A DNA stretch of 64,000 nt from Planctobacterium sp965279005 (GTDB taxonomy: Bacteria > Pseudomonadota > Gammaproteobacteria > Enterobacterales > Alteromonadaceae), in the NCBI GenBank assembly GCA_965279005.1, contig CBDIHK010000009.1:1-64000 (forward strand), in the 5' to 3' direction. The position numbers and the translations under genes are program-made. How positions within the stretch are numbered: position 1 is the stretch's first letter; each line of letters begins with the position of its first letter. Below the pieces are notes generated by a model. It had not been told where the DNA came from, searched no databases, and was given only the letters and a program-made list of their open reading frames with translations. Positions 43,981 through 54,055 of the stretch are shown one piece after another.

Positions 43981-45333
43981 AGGTTTTCCGGGTAGCTTGT
44001 GGAAATCGGACAATTCGACATCTTCCTCTTTCTCGCCCGCCTCCATGTCTTTAAACATTTTCTTGTTGAGTTTGCCTTCAGTTTTGGCAACTACGCAGGC
44101 CACCGTGGCATCACCTGTGACGTTAACCGCTGTGCGGGTCATATCCAATAGCCGATCTACACCAATGATCAGGGCGATCCCTTCAACAGGCAGGCCTACT
44201 TGCTGCAGCACCATGGCCAACATTATCAAGCCGACACCTGGCACACCAGCCGTACCGATAGAGGCCAAGGTGGCGGTGAGTATCACCATTAGGTAATCAG
44301 TAACCGTCAAGTCAACGGCAAATACTTGGGCGATAAACACGGTGGCTACTCCTTGCATTATGGCGGTGCCATCCATGTTGATGGTGGAGCCTAGAGGTAG
44401 GGTAAATGACGCGACTGAGTTATGCACACCAAGCTTTTTGCGGGCCGTTTCCATGGTCACGGGTAAGGTTGCGCTAGAGCTTGCTGTGGAAAAGGCAAAT
44501 AGCGCGGTTTCACGCATTTTCTTTAGCAAGATAATTGGACTAACTCCGGCAAGCGTGCGCAGGATAATAGGGTAGGTAACAAAGGCATGGATCGCCAATA
44601 CCACCAAGACCAAGAAAAAGTATTTGGCCAAACTGATGATGGTGTCAAAACCTATATCGGCAAATAGTTTCGCCATTAGCGCAAATACGCCTATAGGTGC
44701 CAAGTTCATTAAGATAGTGACCAGCTTCATGATCACACTGTTTAAGTCATTAAAGAAGCCTGCGAGGCGCTTACCGGGTTCACCCGACATGGCCATTGCC
44801 ACGCCAAACAATAAGGAAAATACGATGATTTGTAGCATATTGCCTTCGGCCATCGCTGAAATGGGGTTGCTGGGCATCATATTGATAATGACCTGCGCCA
44901 ATCCAGGTGCTTCCTTAGCTTGGTAACTAGCTTCTGTAGGCAAATCCAAGCCAGCGCCAGGTGCCACTATTAAAGCGGCTGTAATGGCGATAGTGATGGC
45001 GATTGCAGTGGTCATTACATAAAGGCCAATAGACTTTCCTCCCAAGCGGCCAAGTTGCGCTGGGTCGCTCAAATTACAGGTACCACAAATCAGGGACACC
45101 ATCACCAGCGGTACTACAAGCATCTTGAGGCTAGCAATAAAGATAGCGCCGATGACATTAAAAATACCATCTACAAAAAATCCATACGTGGAAAAGGGTA
45201 TGCCAAGTAGGCTAAAGGCAAAATCTCCGCTATCATCAAATAGCAGTTGCAAGAAAAACCCGGTCAGAATTCCGGCAATCATGCCGATAAAAACACGGGC
45301 AGTAAGGCTATATTTAGATTTGGTTTTAACCAT
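43978..45333 (-). CDS. dicarboxylate/amino acid:cation symporter (DAACS)
   Basis: The ATG at 45333 gives a 451-residue protein; an in-frame TTG at 45378 would add 15 polar residues and is less likely. About eight hydrophobic segments and two re-entrant loops follow the GltP/DctA pattern: the serine-rich A-F-S-T-A-S-S-S-A-T-L-P-V-T (HP1), N-M-D-G-T-A-I-M-Q-G (NMDGT motif of TM7) and G-T-A-G-V-P-G-V-G (HP2). It takes up C4-dicarboxylate or acidic amino acids with Na+ or H+. A charged, glutamate-rich C-terminal tail (E-A-G-E-K-E-E-D-V-E) ends it. Precise substrate not determinable. Confidence 0.95.
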   Translation of the reverse strand: MVKTKSKYSLTARVFIGMIAGILTGFFLQLLFDDSGDFAFSLLGIPFSTYGFFVDGIFNVIGAIFIASLKMLVVPLVMVSLICGTCNLSDPAQLGRLGGKSIGLYVMTTAIAITIAITAALIVAPGAGLDLPTEASYQAKEAPGLAQVIINMMPSNPISAMAEGNMLQIIVFSLLFGVAMAMSGEPGKRLAGFFNDLNSVIMKLVTILMNLAPIGVFALMAKLFADIGFDTIISLAKYFFLVLVVLAIHAFVTYPIILRTLAGVSPIILLKKMRETALFAFSTASSSATLPVTMETARKKLGVHNSVASFTLPLGSTINMDGTAIMQGVATVFIAQVFAVDLTVTDYLMVILTATLASIGTAGVPGVGLIMLAMVLQQVGLPVEGIALIIGVDRLLDMTRTAVNVTGDATVACVVAKTEGKLNKKMFKDMEAGEKEEDVELSDFHKLPGKP

Positions 45334-45426
45334 GGGTAAAAGGTTTGTTCTGCTTATTTTGGGACGATAGCCTAGCAAGATTACTGCATAAGCTAAATAA
45401 AAAGTTACGCAAATGGGGGAAGTGCT

Positions 45427-48204
45427 TTGCGCAATAACTACAAGGTAGAAGGTGCCACCAGAGGCACCCTATTTAAGTTCGTTGGTTTAATTTGGTTTAT
45501 CTTTCTTCTCTCTGCCTGCGGCGGCGGGGGCGGTGGCATCTCCCGCGACAATACAACCCCAGACCCAGATCAGCAGCCTGTTTCCCAGTTTCAAGTGAGC
45601 TTGAGCATTGCTGAGCGGGACTCGGGCACGGCAAATAATGAATTATCTTCAGCCACCCCCCTTAGGGTTACTGCTGTGGTCACAAATGTAAGTGACGGCA
45701 GTGTTGCGGTTGACCAACTGGTGACCTTTAGTTTCAACTTGGTGGATCTTGCCCTTTTCGACCCAGGTTCCGGTACTGCTATCACCGACGCCAACGGCGT
45801 CGCCTTTATTGATTTGCTGGTGGGCACAGTTGAAGGCGGTGGTTTGGTCACGGCCAGGTTAGAAACCGGTGAAACCGCCACCATTGGCTTTAATTCATCG
45901 GGTGATGCTGATCCGGGTAATAACAGTATTACCTTGACCATAGTGGACAAGCAGTCAGGGCTAGCAAGCAATGCCCTCTCGTCATCCACGCCATTAATTG
46001 TCAATGCCTTGGTACTAGACGCCAATAGCAATCCCGTTGTTGATGAACTAATTACTTTTGCCTTCTCACAAGAGGGCTTGGCCTTTTTCGAACCCAGTTC
46101 GGGTACTGCACTGACCAATGCCACGGGCGTTGCTTCAATTGAACTCATCGTCGGTGAACAGGCTGGGGCTGGTAAAGTGATTGCCACCACTTCCAGCCAG
46201 GAAAGTGCGGAGATCGGATTTAATTCAGCTGGCGGTGGATCGGTGATAAGCGAACAGCCCGCAGCGCTAGATTTCTTCACCAGTGCCCTGCAATTGGCGT
46301 CAAGTGGTGCTGACCAAGTAGAGCTGATTGCACTAGTCAAAGACGAAGATAATATTTTGATGGAAGGCATTGAAGTTAGCTTTTCAACCGATTCCGGCGA
46401 GCTAATTATAAACCAGGGCACCACTACTGCAGATGGCACAGCCAGGGCAACTTTGACTTCGCAAAACAACCCTGAAAACCGGGAGATTACTGTTACCGCT
46501 GAAACCGGTAGCTTGACAGAAAGTTTGTCAATCAGGGTGGTAGGTACAGAAATCAATATTAATGCGCCAAGTTCAGTTATTTTAGACGACACAGTGCCAA
46601 TCACTATCGTACTCGTTGACGCAGATGGCAGGGGGATAGCTGGCGAGGAGATACAGCTATCGAGTGGCTCTGGCAATGCGCTTAGCGATGAGTCGCCAGC
46701 AACCGACGAAACAGGGCAGGCCATTGTGCAATACACTGGATCTATATCAGGCTCCGATATCATTACCGCCGTTTGGTATGGTGAAAATGGCGAGCTAGAT
46801 GAAGGTGACTTGGAACAAACCCATCAAATAGTCGTGCAAGAAGATGAATTTAGCTTTGTTGCCGAGCCCGAAGACGATATCTTTTTAGATAACTTACAGC
46901 CCCTCACTGTTAGTTGGCAAAAAGATAACTTGCCCTTCGCTGGCGGTACAGTGGTTTACACCACAACTCGCGGCAGTATTGTCGACGATGATGGCAACCC
47001 AATTGCCCAAGGCGTCACTGATGAAAACGGTGAAGCAAGCTTTAATATTGTTTCTACTAGTGCCGGTAAGGCTGTTATTGGTGTGCAAGGTACAGATAAC
47101 GAAAACAATGTCGTCAATACCAGTATTGAAGTTGAGTTTGTGGCCAATTCGGTAGCGTCTATTATTGTTGCCGCAAGCCCCAATTCGATCGGGCCAGATG
47201 GGCAAAAAAGTACTGTCACTGCAGTGTTGCGCGATGCTAGGGGCAACTTGGTTAAAGGTGTACAAGTTGGGTTTACCGCGGACGATGTCAGTGGTGGTGA
47301 GTTGTTCCCGCCTGTCGCAACCACAGACACCAATGGTTTGGCGTCCACTGTTTATACCTCCAATACCGTAACCAATGAAGATGCGATTACTATCACAGCA
47401 ACAGAAAACCTAGGAGGTTTATCGGCTGATGCCAATATAACTGTGGCTGATAGGGCGCAGTTTATTTCAATCGGTACCGGTAACCAGATTGAATCACCAA
47501 CTGATTCTTCATATTTAAAACGATTCTCGGTATTTGTGACTGATGCCAATTCCAACCCTGTTGACAATGTTGCCTTAACGGTAACGGGGACTCCGGTTAA
47601 ATATACCGAGTTATTGGATCCCAACGCGGCAGAAGGTGATCCCAACTTTGGTGAGATCAGGCCAGCGTTCCACAAAGGTTACTGGGAAGCTTTCCCTAGT
47701 ATTGATGCCTTTGAGTTTTGGATCCCGGTGCAAACGGTGGATTGCGCCAATGAAGATATCGACGACGATGCCATATTGGATCCGAACGAGGATGTAAATG
47801 GCAATGGTATCCTAGATGAAGGGGAAGACCTGGATGGTGATGGCGAGTTAGACATCGGTGAAGACACCAACGGCGACGGCAACCTTACTCCGGGTAATAT
47901 TGTATCCATTACTGGCAACATTGTGACCGATAGTAACGGCCAGGCAGAAATTGAAGTGCGCTACCCAAAAACCTTTGCTGCTTGGGTAACCATCAAAATC
48001 ACTGTGAGTACGCCGGTAACGGGCAGTGAAAGCAGGGTCAGCCAGTTCTACACACTTGGTGCGTCAGCTGCAGATTTAACCGTCGAGAGCACGGCACCTA
48101 ACACTAATCCATTTGGTGATGGTTTAAATATTGTTCCCGACCCAGCCGACCCCACACAAAACATCGATGACGGTACCGCCAGGGTCTGTACTAATTTACT
48201 CTAA
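45427..48204 (+). CDS. Ig-like repeat lipoprotein with EF-hand-like acidic segment
   Basis: TTG at 45427 starts a 925-residue lipoprotein (lipobox L-L-S-A-C followed by six Gly). From residue ~55 come tandem Ig-like (Big/invasin-type) modules. The first two are close copies (A-N-N-E-L-S-S-A-T-P-L and A-S-N-A-L-S-S-S-T-P-L; both end E-I/T-x-G-F-N-S), and further ones follow to ~800. A strongly acidic segment at about 777-820 repeats D-x-N-G-N-G/D-x-D-G-D-G-E-L-D (thrombospondin-3/dockerin-like Ca-binding loops). It is probably an outer-membrane or surface-exposed structural or adhesive lipoprotein. It has its own terminator. Function unknown. Confidence 0.88.
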   Translation: MRNNYKVEGATRGTLFKFVGLIWFIFLLSACGGGGGGISRDNTTPDPDQQPVSQFQVSLSIAERDSGTANNELSSATPLRVTAVVTNVSDGSVAVDQLVTFSFNLVDLALFDPGSGTAITDANGVAFIDLLVGTVEGGGLVTARLETGETATIGFNSSGDADPGNNSITLTIVDKQSGLASNALSSSTPLIVNALVLDANSNPVVDELITFAFSQEGLAFFEPSSGTALTNATGVASIELIVGEQAGAGKVIATTSSQESAEIGFNSAGGGSVISEQPAALDFFTSALQLASSGADQVELIALVKDEDNILMEGIEVSFSTDSGELIINQGTTTADGTARATLTSQNNPENREITVTAETGSLTESLSIRVVGTEININAPSSVILDDTVPITIVLVDADGRGIAGEEIQLSSGSGNALSDESPATDETGQAIVQYTGSISGSDIITAVWYGENGELDEGDLEQTHQIVVQEDEFSFVAEPEDDIFLDNLQPLTVSWQKDNLPFAGGTVVYTTTRGSIVDDDGNPIAQGVTDENGEASFNIVSTSAGKAVIGVQGTDNENNVVNTSIEVEFVANSVASIIVAASPNSIGPDGQKSTVTAVLRDARGNLVKGVQVGFTADDVSGGELFPPVATTDTNGLASTVYTSNTVTNEDAITITATENLGGLSADANITVADRAQFISIGTGNQIESPTDSSYLKRFSVFVTDANSNPVDNVALTVTGTPVKYTELLDPNAAEGDPNFGEIRPAFHKGYWEAFPSIDAFEFWIPVQTVDCANEDIDDDAILDPNEDVNGNGILDEGEDLDGDGELDIGEDTNGDGNLTPGNIVSITGNIVTDSNGQAEIEVRYPKTFAAWVTIKITVSTPVTGSESRVSQFYTLGASAADLTVESTAPNTNPFGDGLNIVPDPADPTQNIDDGTARVCTNLL

Positions 48205-48212
48205 GTTGCAAA

Positions 48213-48234
48213 AACCACCTTCGGGTGGTTTTTT
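48213..48234 (+). terminator. terminator of Ig-like lipoprotein gene
   Basis: AACCACC-TTCG-GGTGGTT (48213-48230) with a UUCG loop and a T run to 48234. It lies inside the upstream extension of the arginase-family frame, which argues for the internal start of that gene. Confidence 0.93.
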
Positions 48235-48319
48235 GTTGGTGTGCAACCTACCGTTTGGAAAGTGCATCTTGAGTAAAATAAGCCATACTATGGGGAGTGA
48301 GCAAAGTTGCGAGTTTTCC

Positions 48320-49447
48320 ATGTCATTGAACGCCTCTGAGAAATTACAGCATTATTTATGTGCCCCTGGTAATGGTGTGTTTACTGTTCAAACCGCGAAA
48401 GAAAAAAAAGAAGTCCTGCACCAAAAGCTGTACGGTTGTGTTGGTGACGATGCCAACGCTGAGTGGCAAAAAAAGCTGCAGGAATACGCTTATTACAAAA
48501 TCGACAAACCCTATGTGTTTGGCATCTGCCACGATAATGGCGGTGGCATATTGCGCGGTGCCAATTGGGGGCCTTTGTTTGTCCGCCAAGCGATGTACGA
48601 TCACATGAGCCAAGATGCCATTGTTTACGACATTGGCGATGTCAGGGTAATACCGCATTTATTGATGGATAAGTACCTCAATGAAGCAACGGTGCGCAGC
48701 TGCCGCAATGCCTTGTACAAAAACGAACACCTTGAACTGGCGGTTAGCCCGCTGTCGGTAGCCCAAGAAGTAGTTAATTCCGTTTACGAGCTTAATGAAG
48801 GTGCTCGCTTTTTTGCCATCGGCGGCGATCACTCTATCAGCTATCCGCTGACCAAAGCTTACATTGCCCAACAGCAGGCCCGTGGGAAAAAAGTTGGCAT
48901 TATCCATTACGATGCCCATACCGATTTGCTACAACAGCGCCTTGGCATTGATATTTGTTTTGGTTCGTGGACATATCACATATTGAATGATTTAGAGCGA
49001 CCTTACCACGTTGTGCAAATAGGTATTCGTTCCAGTGGTAAACCCAAGCAACACTGGCAAGAGAAATACGGCGTACGCCAGTATTGGAATTACGATGTGA
49101 AGCAGCGCGGTATTAAAGCAATTGCCCTGGAAACCATAGAACATTTCCACAATGAAGGCATAGATGAGGTTTATTTGACCTTCGACATTGATGCCATTGA
49201 TGCAAAATACGCCAGCGCGACAGGCACGCCTGAGCCAGATGGTTTGACCCCAGATGAAGCGGTTGAATCAATCCAAATGTTTGCACAACATTTGAATATT
49301 AGTTCTGGGGATTTGGCAGAAGTTGCGCCTTTTGTTAGCGCCAGCCACTCGGGCGCGCAAGCTGATGAACCTGCGACTACTATGAAAACGGCGGGGGAGG
49401 TGAGCAGCGCCATTATCGACGCTATCCAGTTCCCCAAGCGAAGCTAG
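48320..49447 (+). CDS. arginase/agmatinase/formiminoglutamase family protein
   Basis: The frame opens at 48131, but that part overlaps the previous gene and its terminator; ATG at 48320 gives a 375-residue enzyme. The binuclear-manganese motifs are complete: G-G-D-H-S-I-S, H-Y-D-A-H-T-D-L, and T-F-D-I-D-A-I-D. The N-terminal ~90 residues are longer than in agmatinases. It hydrolyses a guanidino group and may be arginase, agmatinase or formiminoglutamase; the convergent astB gene (arginine succinyltransferase pathway) makes arginine catabolism plausible. Specificity cannot be read directly. Confidence 0.9.
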   Translation: MSLNASEKLQHYLCAPGNGVFTVQTAKEKKEVLHQKLYGCVGDDANAEWQKKLQEYAYYKIDKPYVFGICHDNGGGILRGANWGPLFVRQAMYDHMSQDAIVYDIGDVRVIPHLLMDKYLNEATVRSCRNALYKNEHLELAVSPLSVAQEVVNSVYELNEGARFFAIGGDHSISYPLTKAYIAQQQARGKKVGIIHYDAHTDLLQQRLGIDICFGSWTYHILNDLERPYHVVQIGIRSSGKPKQHWQEKYGVRQYWNYDVKQRGIKAIALETIEHFHNEGIDEVYLTFDIDAIDAKYASATGTPEPDGLTPDEAVESIQMFAQHLNISSGDLAEVAPFVSASHSGAQADEPATTMKTAGEVSSAIIDAIQFPKRS

Positions 49448-49480
49448 TTGCACTAAACCTAGCTTCTGGGGATTAATGAC

Positions 49481-49510
49481 GGGCGTCCAGTGAACTGGCG
49501 CCCTTTATTT
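49481..49510 (+). terminator. terminator of arginase-family gene
   Basis: GGGCGTCCAG-TGAA-CTGGCGCCC (49481-49503) forms a hairpin with one bulged T, followed by TTTATTT. It lies 33 bases past the stop and just before the convergent astB end. Confidence 0.7.
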
Positions 49511-49512
49511 AT

Positions 49513-50853
49513 CTAGTCTTGTTGGAAAGTATAGACAGAGCCGAGTTTGAGGATTTGGGTAAGTTCATCCAGTGCTGTGCGTGATTCTTGAAGCAATTGC
49601 GGATCAGCTAAATCTGTAACACTTAATTCATCCCGGTAATGCTTGTCCACCCACTGGTTTAATCGCGCAAATAGCTTGTCATTCATTAATGTGTGAGGGT
49701 TTACCGCGTCTAGCTCTTGCCCGGTCAATGCCACCCTTAGGCGCAAACAGGCTGGGCCGCCACCGTTTTTCATACTTTGCTTAACGTCAAAGTACTTAAC
49801 TTGTTTAATCGGTGTGTCCATCTCTACCAGGCGTTGCAGGTAGCTTGAGACACTGGCGTTTTCTTCACAATCGGTCGGGGCAATAATGCACATTTCACCG
49901 TTGGGTAACGTCAATATTTGGGTGTTGAATAAATAGGTCTTAACTGCTTCAGTAACGCTGACATCACTGTTGCTTACTTTGATAAAGTGCAGCGGGTGCT
50001 CACCAAATTTTGCCCTTATTTCAGCCAGCTTGGCATCCGTGTCCAAGAAGGCTTGTTCGTGGTAGAACAACACGTTCTGGTTGCCTACAGAAATTACATC
50101 GTTGTGGAATACACCCTGGTCGATGACATTCGGGTTTTGTTGCATAAAGACAACGTTATCTTCTTCTAGGCCATGCAGCCGGGCAATCGCTTGTGACGCT
50201 TCCAAGGTCTGGCGCGCCGGGTATTTTGAAGGAGCAGGTTGGGAGCTGTCGAATGCGTATTTGCCATAAACAAACAATTCAACACCAGCGTGGCCATAGT
50301 CACTGCACAGGCGGGTGTGGTTTGCCGCACCTTCGTCACCAAAATGGTCGTTGTCTGGCAGGTGCATATGGTGTTCAAAGTATTTTTCGTTGGCAAAGGT
50401 CGCTTGCAAAATCCTACCTGTCACTACGGGTTCAATGGAACGGTGGAACTTATTGGTCAGGTTTGCAGGCGTAAAATGTACCCTGCCGTCAGCCGTATCT
50501 GCACTTGGTGACACGGTTGCCGCATTGGCAGTCCACATACTCGATGCCGAGCACACTGCTTGAAGTATCTCTGGGGCTTGTGCAGCGGCTTTGGCAAGGA
50601 TTTGGTTATCGTTGCCGGTAAAACCTATCCTACGCAACATATGCACGTTAGGGCGCTCTTGTGGCGCTAATACCCCCTGTTGCATGCCCAGGTCAGCCAA
50701 AGCTTTCATTTTGATTAGCCCCTGTTTCGCCGCTTGTTTGGGGCTACTGGTATTTTGCGCATTGCTCGCCGAGGCAACATTGCCAAAAGACAAACCCGCA
50801 TAGTTGTGGGTTGGACCGACTAAACCATCAAAATTTGCTTCAAACTGTTTCAT
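49513..50853 (-). CDS. astB: N-succinylarginine dihydrolase AstB
   Basis: A 446-residue enzyme, the length of E. coli AstB. It begins E-A-N-F-D-G-L-V-G-P-T-H-N-Y-A-G-L-S and has the amidinotransferase-fold catalytic residues in H-L-P-D-N-D-H-F-G-D-E-G-A-A-N-H and in Q-S-M-K-N-G-G-G-P-A-C-L-R-L-R with the nucleophilic Cys. It converts N2-succinylarginine to N2-succinylornithine, CO2 and ammonia. The other ast genes are not next to it in this window. ATG at 50853 has GAGGATAT upstream. Confidence 0.97.
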   Translation of the reverse strand: MKQFEANFDGLVGPTHNYAGLSFGNVASASNAQNTSSPKQAAKQGLIKMKALADLGMQQGVLAPQERPNVHMLRRIGFTGNDNQILAKAAAQAPEILQAVCSASSMWTANAATVSPSADTADGRVHFTPANLTNKFHRSIEPVVTGRILQATFANEKYFEHHMHLPDNDHFGDEGAANHTRLCSDYGHAGVELFVYGKYAFDSSQPAPSKYPARQTLEASQAIARLHGLEEDNVVFMQQNPNVIDQGVFHNDVISVGNQNVLFYHEQAFLDTDAKLAEIRAKFGEHPLHFIKVSNSDVSVTEAVKTYLFNTQILTLPNGEMCIIAPTDCEENASVSSYLQRLVEMDTPIKQVKYFDVKQSMKNGGGPACLRLRVALTGQELDAVNPHTLMNDKLFARLNQWVDKHYRDELSVTDLADPQLLQESRTALDELTQILKLGSVYTFQQD

Positions 50854-51228
50854 TTATATCCTCGTTCATTAAGGCTAGATACGTTTGGCCTGGTACCTGT
50901 CTGGCGCAGTTTGTTGGACAACGTTCTAGGCTTTACTCGGCTGCCCGTACATTGACGGTAACAACCTCTTGTAGGGTGGTAGGGCGATAAAAAGTGGCTT
51001 GATTATGCCCGATGCGCCGCCATTATACTGTTTTTATTGCTGCTGCCAATCGCGAAGGCCTTATTTTTAAAGGGCTGCGGCGATGTTGGTAGATAAGTAT
51101 GAAGAAGATCTTGTTTTCTATGCACTTTGCAGATATATCTTAAAATAGGAAATTGGCAAAGGTAGGTGTCCTTTGTTTGTCGCAAAACCCTGCTTGGATA
51201 AGCCAGCGTAAAGGTTAAATAAAATAAT
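50854..51228. other. 375-base divergent region between astB and topA
   Basis: No gene is supported here. A possible topA promoter is TTGATT (50999-51004) with TATACT (51024-51029) and a 19-base spacer, leaving a ~190-base leader before the ATG at 51229. This promoter is weak evidence. Confidence 0.4.
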
Positions 51229-53880
51229 ATGGCAAAATCATTGGTTATTGTTGAGTCGCCAGCAAAAGCGAAAACAATAAATAAATATTTAGGAAAGGAC
51301 TTTGTCGTTAAATCCAGTGTCGGACACATAAGGGATTTACCCACCAAGGCATTAGGTAAAGTTCCGCCTAAAAAACCAGCCAAAGAATTAAAGCAATACA
51401 GCGAAGATAAAAAACAAGCTTATTTGCGTGACTTTGAATACCAAAAACTCGTAGACCGTATGGGCGTGGATCCGAAAAACGAATGGGACGCCCATTACGA
51501 AATTCTGTCTGGCAAAGAAAAAGTCGTCTCTGAGCTTAAGAAACTCGCTAAAGATGCTGACAATATCTATCTCGCAACGGATTTGGATAGGGAAGGGGAA
51601 GCCATTGCTTGGCATTTGCAAAAGATCATCGGCGGCAAGGGCAAAACCTTCCACCGGGTGGTTTTTAACGAGATCACAAAAAACGCCATTAAAGGTGCGT
51701 TTGAACAGCCTGGTGAAGTCAATATAGAACGGGTCAATGCCCAACAAGCGCGGCGCTTCCTGGATCGCGTCGTCGGTTTTATGCTGTCCCCGCTATTGTG
51801 GAAAAAGGTTTCCCGTGGTTTGTCTGCGGGCAGGGTGCAGTCGGTAGCTGTGCGCCTAGTTGTCGAACGCGAGCGTGAGATCAAAGCCTTTATCCCAGAG
51901 GAGTTTTGGGATATCCATGCCGACGTCAATAATGACAAACAGGTTGGCTTGCGCTTATTGGTGGCCAAGCAAGCAGGCAAGAGCTTTAAACCCAAAAACA
52001 AAGCACAAACCGATGCTGCGCTGAGTGTATTGGGCAATGCAGAGTATAAAGTTGCCAGCCGCGAATCGAAACCTACTTCAAGCCGGCCCAGTGCGCCATT
52101 TATTACCTCCACCCTGCAACAGGCTGCGAGCACGCGCTTGGGGTTTGGCGTTAAGAAAACCATGATGTTGGCACAACGCCTGTATGAAGCTGGCCATATT
52201 ACCTATATGCGTACCGATTCCACCAATTTAAGTGGCGAGGCCATTACTAGCGCCCGTGGCTATATTGAATCCAACTTTGGGCAACCGTATTTGCCTGAGA
52301 AACCCAACTATTACGGCAGCAAAGAAGGCGCCCAAGAAGCTCACGAGGCGATACGGCCTTCAGATGTTAACAAGTTGTCCGCGTTCCTCAACGATATGGA
52401 AAGGGATGCCCAGCGCTTGTACGACCTGATTTGGCGCCAATTTGTCGCCTGCCAAATGACACCGGCGAAATACGACGCCACAACCATCACGGTAAAAGCG
52501 GCAGATTTCGAATTGACGGCCAAAGGGCGGGTGCTCAAGTTTGACGGTTTCACCAAGGTACAGGAGCAAATCAAACGCAAGGGCGACGACGACAACCAAT
52601 TGCCGGATGTCAAAGAAGGCGAGCTGCTCGACCTGCAAAAGCTCGATCCCAAGCAGCACTTCACTAAGCCTCCTGCCAGGTATAGCGAAGCGAGTTTGGT
52701 GAAAGAATTGGAAAAACGCGGAATTGGCCGTCCCTCTACTTACGCCAGCATTATTTCCACCATCCAAGGCCGAGGCTATGTGCGCCTTGAACAGCGTCGT
52801 TTTTACGCAGAAAAAATGGGTGAAATTGTCAGCGACAGGTTACTGGAAAAATTCACCGATTTGATGAGCTACGATTTCACTGCGAATATGGAACAGCACT
52901 TGGACGAAATTGCAGAAGGCAAGATGCAGTGGAAACAGGTGTTGGATCAGTTTTACCAGGACTTTGAAAAGAAGCTTGAGTTAGCCGAGAAGCCCGCTGA
53001 GGAAGGCGGTATGAGCAGCAATAAGTCGGTGGAGACTGATATCCCCTGCGATAAATGTGGCCGGACTATGATGATCCGTACTTCAGGTACCGGCCAGTTC
53101 TTGGGGTGCTCAGGCTACAACTTGCCGCCTAAAGAGCGCTGTACCAATACCATGAACCTGATCCCAGGCGACGAGGTGGAGGATTTGGATGCAGACGATG
53201 AGCAGGAAGCAAAGGTATTGAGGACCAAGCACAGGTGCCATATTTGTGGTACGGCTATGGATGAGTTTGTCCTTGACGAAAAACGCAAGCTGCATATTTG
53301 CGGTAATAGCCCTACCTGTGGTGGTTATGAAGTTGAACGAGGCAATTTCAAGGTAAAAGGCTACGATGGCCCGGTTATCGATTGTGACCGCTGTGAATCG
53401 CCAATGGAATTAAAAACCGGGCGCTTTGGCAAGTATTTCAAATGTACTAACGAAGAATGCGGAAATACCCGCAAGCTGTTGAAAAACGGGGAAGTGGCAC
53501 CGCCTAAGTCTGATCCAGTCGACTTGCCTGAGTTGCCTTGCACTAAGTCCGACGCACACTTTGTGCTGCGCGATGGCGCTGCTGGTATTTTCCTGGCTGC
53601 CCACAACTTCCCTAAATCACGGGAAACCCGGGCTCCTTTGGTTGAAGAGTTGTTGCGCTTCAAGGACAGGTTACCTGATAAGCACAAATATTTAGCTGAT
53701 GCCCCGGTCACCGATGACGAGGGCAACAAAACATTGGTGCGCTTCAGCCGTAAGACTAAACAACAGTACGTAACCTCTGAAAACGAAAAGGGTAAGGCGA
53801 CAGGTTGGGCAGCCTGGTTCAAGGATGGCCAATGGCAGGTAGAAGCCAAAAAGAAAGCCGCGCCTAAGAAGAAAAAATAG
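51229..53880 (+). CDS. topA: DNA topoisomerase I
   Basis: An 883-residue type IA topoisomerase. The Toprim domain opens L-V-I-V-E-S-P-A-K-A-K-T-I and has T-D-L-D-R-E-G-E-A-I-A-W-H. The catalytic tyrosine is Y326 in T-Y-M-R-T-D-S-T-N-L-S. The C-terminus has three visible C4 zinc-ribbon modules (C-D-K-C-G-R-T, C-H-I-C-G-T-A, C-D-R-C-E-S-P), then a basic tail ending K-K-K-A-A-P-K-K-K-K. It relaxes negative supercoils. Length fits gammaproteobacterial TopA. Confidence 0.98.
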   Translation: MAKSLVIVESPAKAKTINKYLGKDFVVKSSVGHIRDLPTKALGKVPPKKPAKELKQYSEDKKQAYLRDFEYQKLVDRMGVDPKNEWDAHYEILSGKEKVVSELKKLAKDADNIYLATDLDREGEAIAWHLQKIIGGKGKTFHRVVFNEITKNAIKGAFEQPGEVNIERVNAQQARRFLDRVVGFMLSPLLWKKVSRGLSAGRVQSVAVRLVVEREREIKAFIPEEFWDIHADVNNDKQVGLRLLVAKQAGKSFKPKNKAQTDAALSVLGNAEYKVASRESKPTSSRPSAPFITSTLQQAASTRLGFGVKKTMMLAQRLYEAGHITYMRTDSTNLSGEAITSARGYIESNFGQPYLPEKPNYYGSKEGAQEAHEAIRPSDVNKLSAFLNDMERDAQRLYDLIWRQFVACQMTPAKYDATTITVKAADFELTAKGRVLKFDGFTKVQEQIKRKGDDDNQLPDVKEGELLDLQKLDPKQHFTKPPARYSEASLVKELEKRGIGRPSTYASIISTIQGRGYVRLEQRRFYAEKMGEIVSDRLLEKFTDLMSYDFTANMEQHLDEIAEGKMQWKQVLDQFYQDFEKKLELAEKPAEEGGMSSNKSVETDIPCDKCGRTMMIRTSGTGQFLGCSGYNLPPKERCTNTMNLIPGDEVEDLDADDEQEAKVLRTKHRCHICGTAMDEFVLDEKRKLHICGNSPTCGGYEVERGNFKVKGYDGPVIDCDRCESPMELKTGRFGKYFKCTNEECGNTRKLLKNGEVAPPKSDPVDLPELPCTKSDAHFVLRDGAAGIFLAAHNFPKSRETRAPLVEELLRFKDRLPDKHKYLADAPVTDDEGNKTLVRFSRKTKQQYVTSENEKGKATGWAAWFKDGQWQVEAKKKAAPKKKK

Positions 53881-53892
53881 TAAACCCAGCAC

Positions 53893-53909
53893 GCCCGGCT
53901 AGGCCGGGC
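53893..53909 (+). terminator. hairpin after topA
   Basis: GCCCGGC-TAG-GCCGGGC forms a 7-bp GC stem 12 bases after the topA stop, but only AAGTTTG follows, so intrinsic termination would be weak. Confidence 0.45.
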
Positions 53910-54055
53910 AAGTTTGAACAAGTCAGATATCTTTCTTGCTTGTACTGTGAAGACTTTGACCCTATCATCTAGCGCTGGTTAATCCCTCATTTACTTTCGT
54001 GAACCTTGTAAGCTTGTTGGCTTACTGAGGTTATATTGGAGCTGAGCCCAACCTC

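Noticed and set aside
45591..46763. 390-codon minus-strand open frame
   Set aside because: It lies opposite the Ig-like lipoprotein gene; its Ser/Val/Leu-rich composition is the mirror of that gene's codons, with no ribosome site or known motif.
48131..48319. Upstream extension of the arginase-family frame
   Set aside because: It overlaps the end of the Ig-like gene and its terminator in another frame.
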